64,000 nucleotides of DNA. It comes from Orientallactaga sibirica. Lineage: Eukaryota; Chordata; Mammalia; Rodentia; Dipodidae. The translations under genes and the position numbers were made by a program. The notes under the pieces were generated by a model. That model saw nothing but the letters and a program-made list of their open reading frames with translations, made no database searches and had not been told where the DNA came from. Position 1 is the first letter of the stretch; each line of letters begins with the position of its first letter. Of this stretch, positions 1-10,807 are shown one piece after another. Location: positions 3,930,001 through 3,994,000 of the forward strand of contig JAEOAD010000026.1 of the NCBI GenBank assembly GCA_036365145.1, written 5' to 3'.

Positions 1-28
1 CCTTTCTTCTTTGAAAAAAAAACTATTG

Positions 29-283
29 GGCTGGAGAGATGGCTTAGCGGTTAAGGCGCCTGCCTCCTAAGCCTAAAAACGCTGGTTCCAATCTCCAGTG
101 GTTCCAATCTCCAGGTCCCACGTTTAGTCAGATGCAAAGTGACGCAAGGGTGCAATGCCACACTTGACCACAAGGGGATGCACGCATCTGGATTTCGTTT
201 GCAACAGCTGAGAGGCTGCTGGCGCGCCCATCTCTATCTGTCTTCCTCTCCCTCTCTCTCTGTCTGTCTCTGTCTCTCTCCAA
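29..283 (+). mobile_element. B2-type SINE, long variant
   Basis: The tRNA-like head starts at the 'ggctggagagatggcttagc' word, followed by a body that differs from the common local B2. The B-box-like word 'ggttccaatctcc' occurs twice in a row (about 83-116), and about 33 extra bases lie between the 'gatgcaaag' and 'gcatctgga' words. It ends in a T/C-rich tract. The word 'tttcttcttt' occurs at 3-12 and again at 487-496, bracketing this element plus the inverted copy after it, as expected of a target-site duplication around a compound insertion. Close relatives lie at 58188 and, on the minus strand, 63132. Confidence 0.85.
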
Positions 284-318
<35 letters not shown>

Positions 319-333
319 TGTGTGCGCACGCAC
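284..333. repeat. (TG)n microsatellite
   Basis: A TG run with one TTTG interruption, ending in a short alternating GCGCACGCAC stretch. It separates two B2 copies of opposite orientation. Confidence 0.95.
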
Positions 334-482
334 AGGCCAGGGCTTCTTGCAGCTGCAAAGAACGCCAGACACTTGCACCACTTTTTTGCTTCTGGCTTTA
401 GCTGGGCAGTTCAGGAGTTTAATCCTGGCCTATAAACCTTCACAAGCAAGTGTCTTTAACCACTGAGCCATCTCCCCAGCCT
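334..482 (-). mobile_element. B2-type SINE, inverted partner
   Basis: Read on the minus strand it begins with 'ggctggggagatggctcagt' and runs through the B2 body to 'agccctggcc'. It is diverged and lacks a clear A-rich tail, because the tail side abuts the TG repeat. With the element at 29-283 it forms a head-out inverted pair. Confidence 0.8.
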
Positions 483-483
483 G

Positions 484-549
484 GATCTTTCTTCTTTATA
501 AGCTGACGGTACTGGGTATTTGTTACAGCAGTAAAAGGCTGACTACCAC
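484..549 (+). mobile_element. LTR-like 3' end, interrupted by the SINE pair
   Basis: The stretch after 'tttcttctttataagc', with 'tttgttacagcagtaaaagg' and 'ctgacta', resembles the 3' end of MaLR-type LTRs, which commonly end in a Kozak-like 'acagcagtaaaa...ctgacta' string. The flanking word is also present at 3-12, so the SINE pair was inserted into this element. The family is not assigned. Confidence 0.4.
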
Positions 550-1535
550 CGCCTGGACCCTGGCAGCAGAGCAGAGCCCTTGTGCACAGACCCCATGGGA
601 TGCAAGGACTGCTCTGTCCTCCACTGTCCCATTGTTTTGCTTTGCGTGAGCCAAAGAAAATTATAAAGTCAACCGAGCAGGCAGAAGAGGCATGGAGAGC
701 CCGGCTCCTGGCAGCAGGAGTGGCGGAAGATGGGAGCCATTTTCCATCTCGCCCACTCTGCCTCTTGATGCTGGTGGAACCCGATTGCAGAGTGTGGAGG
801 ACCTACTACAGGTGACATTCAGGGCAAAAAGAGAATCATGTTGCTCTGGCTTGACCACGTGGGTTTCCAGGGCTCCCAGCTGCTGGTGCGTGGCCCGCCT
901 CTCACACTGCTCCACCCTTCCTGACCTTAGTCACCCTGTGCCTGGCCACCACCCTTCCTTCAGGGCCTGGCAAGGACACCTTCCTCACCTCTCCCATGTT
1001 TCCAATGGAGCATGAGGCAGCCCCGCCTCCAGGAAGCCTTGAGACTATGCAAGTGCACGCCTTTGCGCACAGCCCTCCTTCTGAGCCCAGCTCAGAGTCA
1101 CTCATTTGCACCATTCTAACATTAAAATCGTGTCTCCCCAGAAGGCTGGGAGAGTCTTAACTTGCTGTTAGGTTCTCAATGGCAAGCACAGGGTCCAACT
1201 CCAGCCTTCCCTAAGTGCTTGATGAGAGAGTTTAAAAGAGGGAGGGGGAGAAGGGGGCTACAGGAGAGTCACTCCCTGTCACCTGTCCTCAGTGGTCCCA
1301 CCATTACACCTTCCCTGTCACTGAGAGGGTCAAAGCAAAACATGGAAGGCCTTAGGCTCCTGACAGCTCTGCCCACAAAGGTCACCTTTCCTTCGTACAC
1401 ACCTGCTCTAGACTCAACACGAAACATGGGGCGACAGAGCTCACAAAGGCCCTGGGCAGCTAGCCGTGTCCCCAGGGCAGGGCGCAACTGGTAGGCAGTC
1501 CTGCAAGAGACTAAGGCAGAAAGAACTCCCAGGGC
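550..1535. other. Single-copy stretch, nothing recognised
   Basis: Mixed, moderately GC-rich sequence without SINE cores. Short open frames occur on both strands but none shows a recognisable domain, a codon pattern or paired splice signals that I would defend. Confidence 0.5.
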
Positions 1536-2025
1536 AGGGGAAGGTTGAGTCAGTGCTTTCCCCACAAGCAAGAGGACCTGAGTTCGGATCCCCAGAACAC
1601 CTGTAATATTTATTTTTTATTTATTTGAGAGAGAGAGATAGACAGAGAGAAAGAAGGAGAGAGAGAGAAAGACAGAGACAGAGAATGGGCTGGCCAGGAC
1701 CTCCAGCTGCTGCAAACGAACTCCAGACACGTGCACCACCTTTTGCATCTGGCTGACGTGGGTCCTGGGGAATTGACCCTGGGTCCTTTGGCTTTGCAGA
1801 CAAGCACCTTAACCACTAAGCCATCCCTCCAGTGCCCACAACACATGTAAAAAGCCAAGAGTGTGGACGCGTGCCTATAAACCCAGCACTGGGGAGACAG
1901 AGACAGGAGGATCTCTGGGGCTTGCTGGCCTGTCCAATCAGAGAGCCTCAGGTTCCACCTGAGAGACTCACTTTCAAATATAAGGGGACAAATAATTAAG
2001 AAAGAGACTTGACATCGACCTCCAA
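1536..2025 (+). mobile_element. B4-type (ID-B1 dimer) SINE, split by a B2
   Basis: The left part has the ID/tRNA-like section ('gacctgagttcggatcccca'). The right part (1839-2025) has the B1-like section ('cccagcactggggagacaga') and the B4-type ending with 'gacatcgacctc'. A minus-strand B2 (1605-1838) sits between them, flanked by 'aacacctgtaa' and 'aacacatgtaa', a near-perfect target-site duplication. B4 is shared by mouse-like rodents and is a useful age and taxon marker here. Confidence 0.8.
1605..1838 (-). mobile_element. B2-type SINE inserted in B4
   Basis: Minus-strand copy with the TTTATTTATT tail side first, a GAGA tract, the 'gcatctggctgacgtgggtc' region and the head complement 'ctaagccatccctccag'. 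It is nested in the B4 element described above. Confidence 0.9.
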
Positions 2026-2404
2026 GACCCCAGCTGCTTTTGCTGTAGCTTGAGGGTGACCTCATTTAAGCCACAAGCAGGCCTGTGCTCCACTCAGGGG
2101 ACTAGGACATGTCTTAAGACATCAGCTTCCCTGTGTGACTATTGAGCACTGAGGTATGGCCGTAACTGCCAATGTATAGATGCACAGCTGCAACCTTTCA
2201 GGCTCCAGGTGGGCACTGCTGCTCAACCTGTGTGGCAGGGAGAAACTGAGTCTGACGTGCACCCACTTGCCAGTGGTGTCACTGGCTCCTGGCTCGCTCT
2301 CCTTCACCATTCCCATGGGATAGACTACCTACGCAGACTGGTTGTGATGGTTCCGGGTGCATGTTATGATGGGGTGACACATGGAGCTGCACCTCCAAGC
2401 ACAT
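2026..2404. other. Single-copy stretch before the B1 array
   Basis: No repeat core and no supported exon. The first array unit emerges gradually from about 2405, where its head is diverged. Confidence 0.45.
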
Positions 2405-3590
2405 CGTAGCCTCAATGGGAAGGGAAAGGAAGATCCCAGCACTCAGGAGGCAGAGGTGGGAACTCACGTGAGTCTGAGGCCAGCCTGGGACTACAGAGTG
2501 AATTGCATGTCAGCCTGGGCTAGAGCGAGACCCTACCTCAAAGAAATTTTATTCAGACAGGTATGGTGGCATACGCCTTTAATCCCCAGCACTCGGAGGC
2601 AGTAGTAGGAGGATAGCCATGAGTTCAAGGCCAGCCTGGGACTACAGAGTGAATTGCAGGTCAGCCTGGGCTAGAGTGAGACCCTACCTCAAAGAAATTT
2701 TATTCAGACAGGTATGGTGGCATACGCCTTTAATCCCCAGCACTTCGAGGCAGTGGTAGGAGGATAGCCATGAGTTCAAGGCCAGCCTGGGACTACAGAG
2801 TGAATTGCAGGTCAGCCTGGGCTAGAGTGAGACCCTACCTCAAAGAAATTTTGTTCAACCAGGTGTGGTGGCATACGCCTTTAATCCCCAGCACTCGGAG
2901 GCAGTGGTAGGAGGATAGCCATGAGTTCAAGGCCAGCCTGGGACTACAGAGTAAATTGCAGGTCAGCCTGGGCTAGAGCGAGCCTCAAAGAAATTTTATT
3001 CAGACAGGTATGGTGGCATGACCTTTAATCCCCAGCACTCGGAGGCAGTAGTAGGAGGATAGCCATGAGTTCAAGGCCAGCCTGGGACTACAGAGTATGG
3101 TTGCAGGTCAGCCTGGGCTTTAACCCTCCCAAAGAAATTTTGTTCAACCAGGTGTGGTGGCATACGCCTTTAATCCCCAGCACTCGGAGGCAGTAGTAGG
3201 AGGATAGCCATGAGTTCAAGGCCAGCCTGGGACTACAGAGTGAATTGCAGGTCAGCCTGGACTAGAGCGAGACCCTACCTCAAAGAAATTTTATTCAGAC
3301 AGGTATGGTGGCATGCGCCTTTAATCCCCAGCACTCGGAGGCAGTAGTAGGAGGATAGCCATGAGTTCAAGGCCAGCCTGGGACTACAGAGTGAATTGCA
3401 GGTCAGCCTGGGCTAGAGTGAGACCCTACCTCAAAGAAATTTTATTCAGACAGGTATGGTGGCATACACCTTTAATCCCCAGCACTCGGGAGACAGAAGT
3501 GGGAGGATCACCATGAGTTCGAGGCCAGCCTGGGACTACAGAGTGAATGACAGGTCAGCCTGGGCTAGAGTAAGGCCCTACTTTGAGAAA
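2405..3590 (+). repeat. Tandem array of about eight 151-bp B1-derived units
   Basis: The B1 head word ('gtatggtggc' or 'gtgtggtggc') recurs at 2561, 2712, 2863, 3008, 3152, 3303 and 3454, giving spacings of 151, 151, 145, 144, 151 and 151. A diverged first unit lies upstream. Each unit is a B1 body plus the same linker ('caaagaaatttt' then an attcagaca or gttcaacca word). The shared linker means the units arose by tandem duplication of one B1 plus its flank, not by separate insertions. Head types alternate A, A, B, A, B, A, A. The last unit resembles a normal B1 more closely ('cactcgggagacagaagtgg'). Confidence 0.93.
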
Positions 3591-5029
3591 ACAAAGAAAC
3601 AAAAAATCCAGAAGATGTAGGGAACACTGGCATCAGAGGCACTTAGCTCCCAGGGCCAACAAGCATCATGTGACCTGCCCCCTCAGCATTTCCTGGGGGC
3701 CCCACGATGTCACCAAGCAGAGGTCATGCCACGTGGGTGCTGGTCCAGCGAAAGCCCCCAGCTGCACTTCACAGGTTAGCAGTGGAGAAACGAGCTGCGG
3801 CACTGGAACTGCGGAGCCCTGAGCCCAGGAAGAAGGGGGGGGGCTCCCCTCAGTTGTCCTTCAACCAACTTGCATGGGAAAAGGACAGAAGATATGATTA
3901 AAGCAACGTGTGATTCGCCATAAATAATAAATCAATAACTGGCGGTGATTCGCCCAACTCTCTTCAACTGGGTTTAAAACAAAAAATTAAATATAGAACA
4001 AAAGAGCCTGAAAAGGAAACACAAGAAACAGCGGGAGACGCGTTTTCCTGCTTCTTGCCTTAAAAAAAAAAAACCTCTAAGGGCTGAGGAGGAAGCTGGG
4101 TGGCTCCGTGGGGGGTCGTCTTTGGGTGATGGTAAGCCCTCCCTGAGCCCCATCCTGGCCAGCTCAGAGAGAAGGCCTGAGCTGTGTGGAGGAAGACCCC
4201 AGCCCTGCACCTGGCCAGTCCGGGGGCTTGTGCTCCTGCAGTCTCTCAGCCCTTTCTTTGCAAAATAGGGGACAATGTCCTCATCCTTCTGGAGGTGGGA
4301 GTGGTGGGGGAGGAGGGTAGAATAAAGTCCAGAAGGCTCCAGAGCCTGTGGTGGTCTCTGAGCTCGCACGGGTAAAATGTCACTATGGAATGAAATGGGG
4401 TGCCCCCTTTTTTTTTTATTCAAAAAGGGCCTGTGGTGGGCGTCTCCTCGGTTTCTCTGAGACATGCCAGCTCCCATAGCCACCCACAGTGACACAGTGC
4501 GAATCCCCCAGCTTGCCCAGCTGTTCCCTGGCTCAACACCTACTCTGTGTGCATCGGGCTGGGGGCCTCCACTGGCTGTCTGAGCTCGGGATGTGTGTGT
4601 GTGTGTGGGGGGGGGGTGTTCTGTCTCCCAAAATGGCAGAGAAAGTTTGGGATGGGGTACTCGGCTCCTGATAGCCCATGGCCTCCCTGTGGTGGCTTTA
4701 GGGTTCTGGCCATGGGCCACAGCCTCACTTCAGGAATAATGCCTGTGGTGTCCAGGCAGAGGACCGTGCAGGATGCAGGAAGGAGGCAGCACAAGAGAGC
4801 TAGTGGGTTGATGGGACAAGTGTCAGGCCAGTGCAGGATAGAGAGCCCAGAAACTGGGAGAGGCCATTACACGTGAACTCCAGGCCTGCCTACAGGCAGC
4901 CTACTACCTCTCGGTGAACAGTGGAGTCTGGTACTCCGTGAGCGTCAGACCAAAGCCCATCTCCCCTCTCACGAGTCCTCCTTCCATGAAGCCCACACAC
5001 CAATGATGGGTTGATTTCTCCTTTTCTAC

Positions 5030-5130
5030 TTACCCAGACAGATGGCAGTGTTGGCATGCCCGGACCCACTTCACAGAAGGAGAAAGTGAGGCCCGAGTGT
5101 TACACTGCCCCACACAGTCTCTAGGAGAGA
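5030..5130 (+). mobile_element. MIR-like fragment
   Basis: The words 'cttcacagaaggagaaagtg' and 'aggcccgagtg' match the MIR core pattern (pre-rodent tRNA-derived SINE) with heavy divergence. Confidence 0.4.
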
Positions 5131-5969
5131 TGGTGGAGGAGCCGGGACAATGGCCAGCCTCCTGTCATCAGTAAGGGAGACCCGGCCATTACTGAGTCCT
5201 CAACTGGGAAGGGAGGAGGAGAGAGGTGGGACAGGAAGGCTTTGGTGTCTGTAGGCACCTGCTGCACGCTGGAGGCTGGTGGCAAGGTGCATGGACCCCT
5301 CTCTTCCTGCCCACAGCAAGCGTGGGAGGCAAAATCACAGGTCACTGGGAAGGGGACTCAGAGTGTGAGCTGGGGGTGGGGAGGGGCGGAGCAGGGGGCA
5401 GGGGACCATCATCTCATTCTCTTACCCTCACCTGTGTTGGAAAATGGCTCAGATCAAGGAAAGGTACTCAGGGTTGGGAATGCCGCTGGACCTGGACTGG
5501 GCTCTTCCTCCACCCACTGCCCTCCGAGTCCCCTGGGGCATTTCCAGAGAGGATTCCGGAGATCCGAAATATTGGTCACATCTTGCTTGTTCCTGAGGGA
5601 GATGGAACATGTGCAGCAGACATTACAGAAGGTCCTGGGAGTCCACCCAAGTCACGAGGAGACTTGATTTCTGGAACAGGAGGTGTGGGGGCGGTGGGGG
5701 GCATGCAGTGAGGAGGAATCTCTGGAATCCTCAGGTGGGAGTGTCAGTCATGTTAGCCTTGGTCTCCAGCCGAAGTTCAGGCTACGGAAGCCCAGGCCAG
5801 ATGCTTACAACATGCCCTGCAGCCAGTGAAATCCTCCTGCCCTCGACCCATGCAGTATCCCGCTCCAAGCCGAAATAGTACATCTTTCCAAGGGGCAATA
5901 CGTTGTCCAGCTGCCATGGGTCTCCAGCCTTTGCCAGAGAGGCTTCAGAAGTCTCCGAACCTGGAGCTC

Positions 5970-6050
5970 TGCACACATAGGGAAACAGAGGCCCAGGGTA
6001 AGGCAGGAGCTTGCCGAAGGTGCCAGGAAGGAAGTGAGTCAATCATAGTC
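5970..6050 (+). mobile_element. MIR-like fragment
   Basis: 'agggaaacagaggcccaggg' followed by 'gcaggagcttgccgaagg' follows the MIR core order. It is short and diverged. Confidence 0.4.
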
Positions 6051-6099
6051 CATTCCCAGGTTCCAGTCTCTTAGCTAAGCTTCTGTAAAACAGGATCCA

Positions 6100-6291
6100 G
6101 GGCTGCAGAGATGGCTTAGTGGTTAAAGCATTTGCTGCAAAGCCAAAGGATCCAGGTTCGATTCCCCAGGACCCACATACGCCTGATGTACAAGGTGGCA
6201 CATGCGTCTAGAGGCCCTGATGTGCCCATTCTCTCCCTCTCCCTCCCTCTCTCTCGCTCTCTCAAATAAATAAATAAAATATTTAAAAAGA
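6100..6291 (+). mobile_element. B2-type SINE
   Basis: Head 'ggctgcagagatggcttagt', B box 'ggttcgattcc', a body shortened around the usual 'ggagttcgtttgc' region, a CT tract and an AAATAAATAAAT tail. Confidence 0.88.
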
Positions 6292-6319
6292 AACATGATC
6301 TACCATTTGTGTTCGCCTT

Positions 6320-6542
6320 CTTGGGGCTGAGGACATGTGGATGAGGAAGGATGCTTGGCTGGCATGCAGGAAGCCCTCGGTTCCATCATCAACACTGCAT
6401 CAACTGGGCTTCATGGTGCACTCATAATTCCAGCAGTTGGCAAGTGGAAACAGGAGGATCAGGAGCTCAAGGTCATCTTCAGTGACATAGTATATTTGAG
6501 GGCAGCCTGGGCTGTGTAAGACCTTGTCTCAATAAAATAAGA
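6320..6542 (+). mobile_element. B4-like ID-B1 dimer SINE, old
   Basis: An ID-like part ('ggcatgcaggaagccctcgg') is followed by a B1-like part ('caggaggatcaggagctcaa', 'ggcagcctgggct', 'gaccttgtctcaa'). It is diverged throughout. Confidence 0.6.
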
Positions 6543-6544
6543 CA

Positions 6545-6775
6545 GGACTGGAGAGAGGGCTTAGTGGTTAAGGCTCTTGCCTGCAAAGCTTAAGGACCCA
6601 GGTTCCTACATAAGCCAACTGCACAAAGTGGCACATGCGTCTGGAGTTCATTGGCAGTGGTTAGAGGCCCTGCTGTTCCCATCTCTCTATATCTATCTGC
6701 CTTTCTCTGTCTCTGTCTATGTCTCTCTCTCTCTCTCTCCAATAAGTGAATAAATAAAACATTTTAAAAATAAAT
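6545..6775 (+). mobile_element. B2-type SINE
   Basis: Head 'ggactggagagagggcttag', body with 'gcgtctggagttcattggc', a CT-rich tract and an AATAAGTGAATAAATAAAA tail. It abuts the next B1 through a shared A-rich stretch. Confidence 0.88.
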
Positions 6776-6780
6776 AAAAT

Positions 6781-6950
6781 GAGCCGGGCATGGTGGCGCA
6801 TGCCTTTAATCCTAGTACTCGGGAGGCAGAGGTAGGAGGATTTGCCATGAGTTCGAGGCCACCCTGAGACTACATAGTGAATTCCAGGTCAGCTTGAGCT
6901 AGAGTGAGACACTACCTCAAAAAGCCAAAAAAATTAAAAAATAAAATGAA
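6781..6950 (+). mobile_element. B1-type SINE
   Basis: Starts 'gagccgggcatggtggcgca', continues with the full local B1 body and 'gacactacctcaaaaag', and ends in an A-rich tail with several AAAATGA units. Confidence 0.92.
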
Positions 6951-7017
6951 ATAAAATGAAATACAAAAATAAAATGCACTCACTTACACCTTCCGTTCTT
7001 GCTTGCTTCATCTTCTA

Positions 7018-7062
7018 GTCCGCCCTCTCTCTCTCTCTTTCTCTCTCTCTCTCCCCCTCCCT
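7018..7062. repeat. (CT)n tract
   Basis: Pyrimidine dinucleotide run in a pyrimidine-rich flank. No SINE head precedes it. Confidence 0.85.
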
Positions 7063-8418
7063 ATCTATAAATCGTTCCTTCCTTCCCCTTGTCTGACTTT
7101 CTCTACAGCACCCTCTTCTCTCTCTCTTGCCCTCCTCCCAACCCGCCCGACACTCCCCTCTTCTGGGCTGTTCTTCTTCCCCCATCAGCACAAGACTTGG
7201 CCATCCCCTCAACTCCCCAGCACAGGCTAACTCTGTTGACTTGGACCTGCCAGAACCCCCCCCCCCAGGCCAGGCTGTATTTGTAGTCTAGTGGGGAGAA
7301 GACCCCCAGGGTTAGCCAACAACCTCCTCCTGGGAGCGGCTTGCTGTAGCGTGCACTCCTCCGCAGCCTGGTTCACATTACTGGGGGGACAGCTGCACAC
7401 ACTTTTCTAGGGCGTAGGGAGGATGGAGCCGTGCACATACACATGGTGGGCTCCGTCCCATAGCCCCGTAATGGCTATCACATGGTGCTCACAGAGAACC
7501 CCTCCAACCCCGGGCACCGATTTTCCTGTCAAAAGACGTGGATGCCACAAGAAGAAGAAGGAAAAAAAAATGTATTAGAATCACAAAGAAAACACTTTGG
7601 AGTTTGCACAAAAGGGCCAGGCCATGTGTAGGGAGATTCTGAAGTAGGGGCAGAATCCAGAGACAATGGGGACAGGATGCAAAAGCCACTCCCTCCCTCC
7701 GCAGTACACGCTGGGTGGACAGTGCACTCCTGGCCCATGGTCATTGGGCTGGCTCTGTCCCTCCCTGGAACACTGGTCTCACCTGTTCCCCAGGAGACCC
7801 ATCTCACCACAGGCTCAGGGTCTAGCATTGTTCACAAGGCTCTAGGCCTCATTCCTGGGACCGCGGAAAAATCTGTTCAAGGGACACACACACACACACA
7901 CACAGAGCGCAGGGCTCATGGCTGGACCACCTCCCCCTCCCCGCTGGCTGTCGTCTGCACAGCTTGTGAGAAGAGCACACAGCAGCAGGCTGGCAGCATA
8001 GCCTGGGGCTCTCTTCGCTCTACCTGTTGGTTCATTGCTGCCTCCTTGTGTCCTGACCTCCATGGGGCTCAGACACCCTGCTGGTTCCCTGTTCCCCATG
8101 CTCCATGACCTTGCTATCAAATTGCCCTGTCTGGAACTCCCGCCTCTCCCCGGGGCAGGGGACGACCCCACCTCAGAAATGGCCTCTCATATCCCTGGCA
8201 AGCCAGTTTTCACTTGAGTGTCCCCGAATGTCCCCTTTATGACCCCTGTTACTTCTCATTCCTTTTCCCGGGGCTGTCCAAACTGTATTCTACAAGGCTC
8301 CCAGCCTGGCTCTTTCCCAGCATGCATCCTGGCAACAGCAGCTCTAATCAGGGAAACCCAGGACTTACGGAGGGACCAATGCATGCATGAATGAATGTAT
8401 GGGCAGGGAGAAGGATGA
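7063..8418. other. Single-copy stretch with a short (CA)n
   Basis: No SINE or supported exon. A CA run lies at about 7885-7904 and a C-run at 7256-7266. The region is pyrimidine-rich at its left end. Confidence 0.5.
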
Positions 8419-8455
<37 letters not shown>

Positions 8456-8457
8456 GG
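8419..8457. repeat. (TCTG)n microsatellite
   Basis: Nine to ten perfect TCTG units. It is followed within about 50 bases by a GGAA array, making a compound locus. Confidence 0.95.
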
Positions 8458-8489
8458 TTAGATAGATGGTTGGATGGAATGGAGGGGTG

Positions 8490-8612
8490 AAAGAGGAAGA
8501 AGGAAAGAGGAAGGAAGGAATGAAAGAAGGAAGGAAGGAAAGAAGGAAGGAAGGAAGGAAGGAAGGAAGGAAGGAAGGAAGGAAGGAAGGAAGGAAGGGA
8601 GGGAGGGAGGCA
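8490..8612. repeat. (GGAA)n purine array
   Basis: Nearly pure GGAA/GAAA on the plus strand, with perfect GGAA units from about 8542 to 8598. This homopurine tract can adopt triplex structures and presents many ETS-type GGAA cores. Confidence 0.95.
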
Positions 8613-8632
8613 GAATTAAGAAAAGGGGAAGG

Positions 8633-8792
8633 TGCCGGGTGTGGTGGTGCACGCCTTTAATCCCAACACTCTGGAGGCACAGGAAGGAAGATAGCCGTGA
8701 GTTCAAGGCTACCCTGAGACTACATAGTGAATTCCAGGTCAGCCTGAGCTAGAGTGAGTGAGACCCTACCTCGAAAAGAAAAAAAGGGGGGG
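8633..8792 (+). mobile_element. B1-type SINE
   Basis: Starts 'tgccgggtgtggtggtgcac', has the full body with a duplicated GAGT in 'agagtgagtgagacc', and ends with an A/G-rich tail that fades into purine-rich flank. Confidence 0.9.
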
Positions 8793-8894
8793 GCAGAAGG
8801 AAAGAGGGAAGGACAGAGAGAGGAGTCTGTATCTCTGGTCCGTGCTCAATCCTGTGTATGCACCCTGGTCCACACATCAACACTGGGCAGCCTA

Positions 8895-9010
8895 TACTGT
8901 CACGATGCCCATTCAACAGAGGGGGAAGCTGGAGTCCAGAGAGGGCAGGAAACTTGCCCAAGGCCACACAGCCAGTGCAGTGGGGGGGGGGGCAAGTCCA
9001 TCCTAGGCAG
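8895..9010 (+). mobile_element. MIR fragment
   Basis: 'tccagagagggcaggaaact' then 'tgcccaaggccacacagcca' is the MIR core in order. A G-run expansion (8981-8991) lies inside it. Confidence 0.75.
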
Positions 9011-9559
9011 TGTGTTTCTAGGGCTCACTGCTCAGCTGGATTGGGGCACGTGTAGAGAAAGCCGGAAGTATTTATTGTCTCCCCTCAGCCCATGGGTTGG
9101 ATGGGCCTCCTGGGAGGAAGAAGCCCTAGGGGCTGGCTTACTTCTGCCTGAGAAAGAGCTTGAAGACCTTCTGGGGGTACAGAAGTGTGGTAACTGAGCT
9201 GTCCCTGAAAGTCCTCTTCCCAGCCCTGTGCTTACAAAGGCACCTGCAGTAAGTATGCCCTTGGGCAGGACTCAAAGCTTCTCTCGGTCTTGGTTCATTC
9301 ACTCAGGCAGTGGAAATGGTCAATCCTCGTGTAAATGTAGACTCCCCATCCCTGCCCCCCCTCCGCCCCGCATTCTTCAAACAAGTACCTATCCAAGCCA
9401 GGGCAGGGCACACAGAGGTGGGGGTGGGGGGCGTGAGGGACTGAACCCCAGGAGCAGCCGGGCAGCAGCTGGGGAAGGCTGCGGTCTCCCCGGCCCAGCT
9501 GGTTCCTGGCCTACATCCATCCTGGCCCCAGCACCAGTCCCCTGTGCTTAATATCCTTG

Positions 9560-9790
9560 GCGAGGAGAGGCTGGAATAAGCTGCCTTTCAAAAGGGGAAC
9601 TTTATTTATACGCCGATGCCAGCCGCACTCCCGCTATTAGAAATTTCATCGTCTCTTTTGATTTAGAGCTTGCCACCGAGCTGCCAATCGCACCGCCTCC
9701 CGCCCGGCCCCGCGGCAGGCCAACCTTGTTCCGGCTCACAGCAGCAGAAATGAACATTATTTAATTTCCCGCCAGCGGGTAGTGGGAGCC
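9560..9790. promoter_or_regulatory. Candidate conserved non-coding element A
   Basis: A repeat-free island with AT-rich cores embedded in CpG-containing DNA, unlike its flanks. It contains a TCF/LEF-like 'cttttgat' (9655-9662), a CCAAT word (9684-9688) and a 'gaacattatttaatttcc' stretch (9753-9770). No open frame runs through it. Candidate status rests on composition and motif density only; deep conservation is inferred, not seen. Confidence 0.4.
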
Positions 9791-9829
9791 CTCCTCCTCC
9801 TCCTCCTCCTTCTCCCTCCTCCCTCCTGC
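9790..9829. repeat. (CCT)n microsatellite
   Basis: CTC/CCT triplet run at the right edge of candidate element A, a homopyrimidine tract. Confidence 0.9.
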
Positions 9830-10807
9830 TGGATGTATTTATTTAATCTTTTTTGGGGGTGATGGGTCTCAAGGCCAGCTCTTGGGGACCCCATTAATCC
9901 TCCCACCCTGGGGGAGATAGGACCCAGGGCCCATTGAACATTATCAGGAGAACCCAAACTGGGGGTGCAGAAAACCCTACCACTGAGGGGCGTCTGAGGA
10001 GTCAGCAGCATTGTCTATATAAGCATCCCAGGGCCAGCTGACCTGAGTGAAGACCCCCAGAGCATGAGTTAAGATGCTGCGGTGCTGGGAGGGTTTGCTG
10101 GTGAGGTTTGGTTGCATGACATGGGAATACAGGGGAACCAGACTATCTGGAGACTTCCCAAATTCCTCACCCCCCCCCCACCCCAAGGCTAGGAAGCTGC
10201 TCTTCAAAGACCTGTTTCCCCAAGGACGGCCATCTTTTCTCTGAATCCTCCTGCCTTTGGCTTGTAGAAAAATAGGTGATAAGGAGACGTGAACACAACC
10301 CTCCCCCCCCCCAAAAAAAAATCCTCCCCAACACCTGCTGCCCTGCCTCTGTCTCTAGGCACCCACCTGACCCCAGTAAAGAGTCCTGGCCCAGCACCAC
10401 CATACCTTGTTTTCCTACTGACCGCTCCCCTTCGTGGGCCAGGGTGAGCCATCTACTCGTGTGGTTGTTGATTGTGTGAGTTTATTCCCATGGCCTGCAG
10501 TAGACTGGAAGCCTCCAGAAGCATGGCATAGTAGTCAGACCTCCATAACGGTCGTTGCACGCAACACTTGCTCTGAAGCTATTGGGGGGTGGGGTAAGGG
10601 CAGGGGGACAGGGTGCATAGGAGATAGCTGAGCAGTGGAATCTTCCAGGCACTGTGTCATTTACAGTAGCACCTGACAGGTGTCCATACAAGGGACTAAA
10701 TGTCCACTAGACAGATGGACAGATGAACAGATAGGGAAAATGTAGCAAACACAACTCCAAGTTTACATCACATACAGATCTCAGTCCACCCATTCCAATC
10801 TATACTT
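9830..10807. other. Single-copy stretch
   Basis: C-runs at 10170-10181 and 10301-10312 (the latter followed by an A-run). Nothing gene-like is recognised. Confidence 0.45.

Larger units (their letters stand above)
3591..6099. other. Single-copy stretch, no supported gene
   Basis: About 2.5 kb without SINEs. It contains an A-run (4061-4073), a TG/G-run (4592-4617) and weak MIR-like words. A 248-codon open frame on the minus strand (3974-4720) is low in complexity in places and has no recognisable domain, so I do not call it. Confidence 0.5.

Noticed and set aside
1605..1838. Coding frames of 60-150 codons across SINE bodies here and elsewhere
   Set aside because: They recur in every SINE copy in shifted frames and are by-products of the repeat sequence.
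2405..3590. Regularly spaced repeats resembling a CRISPR array
   Set aside because: Units are 151 bp of SINE sequence with no unique spacers, and the DNA is mammalian.
3974..4720. A 248-codon open frame on the minus strand
   Set aside because: No recognisable domain. Equally long overlapping frames exist on the other strand, and the region has no splice or promoter context that I can support.
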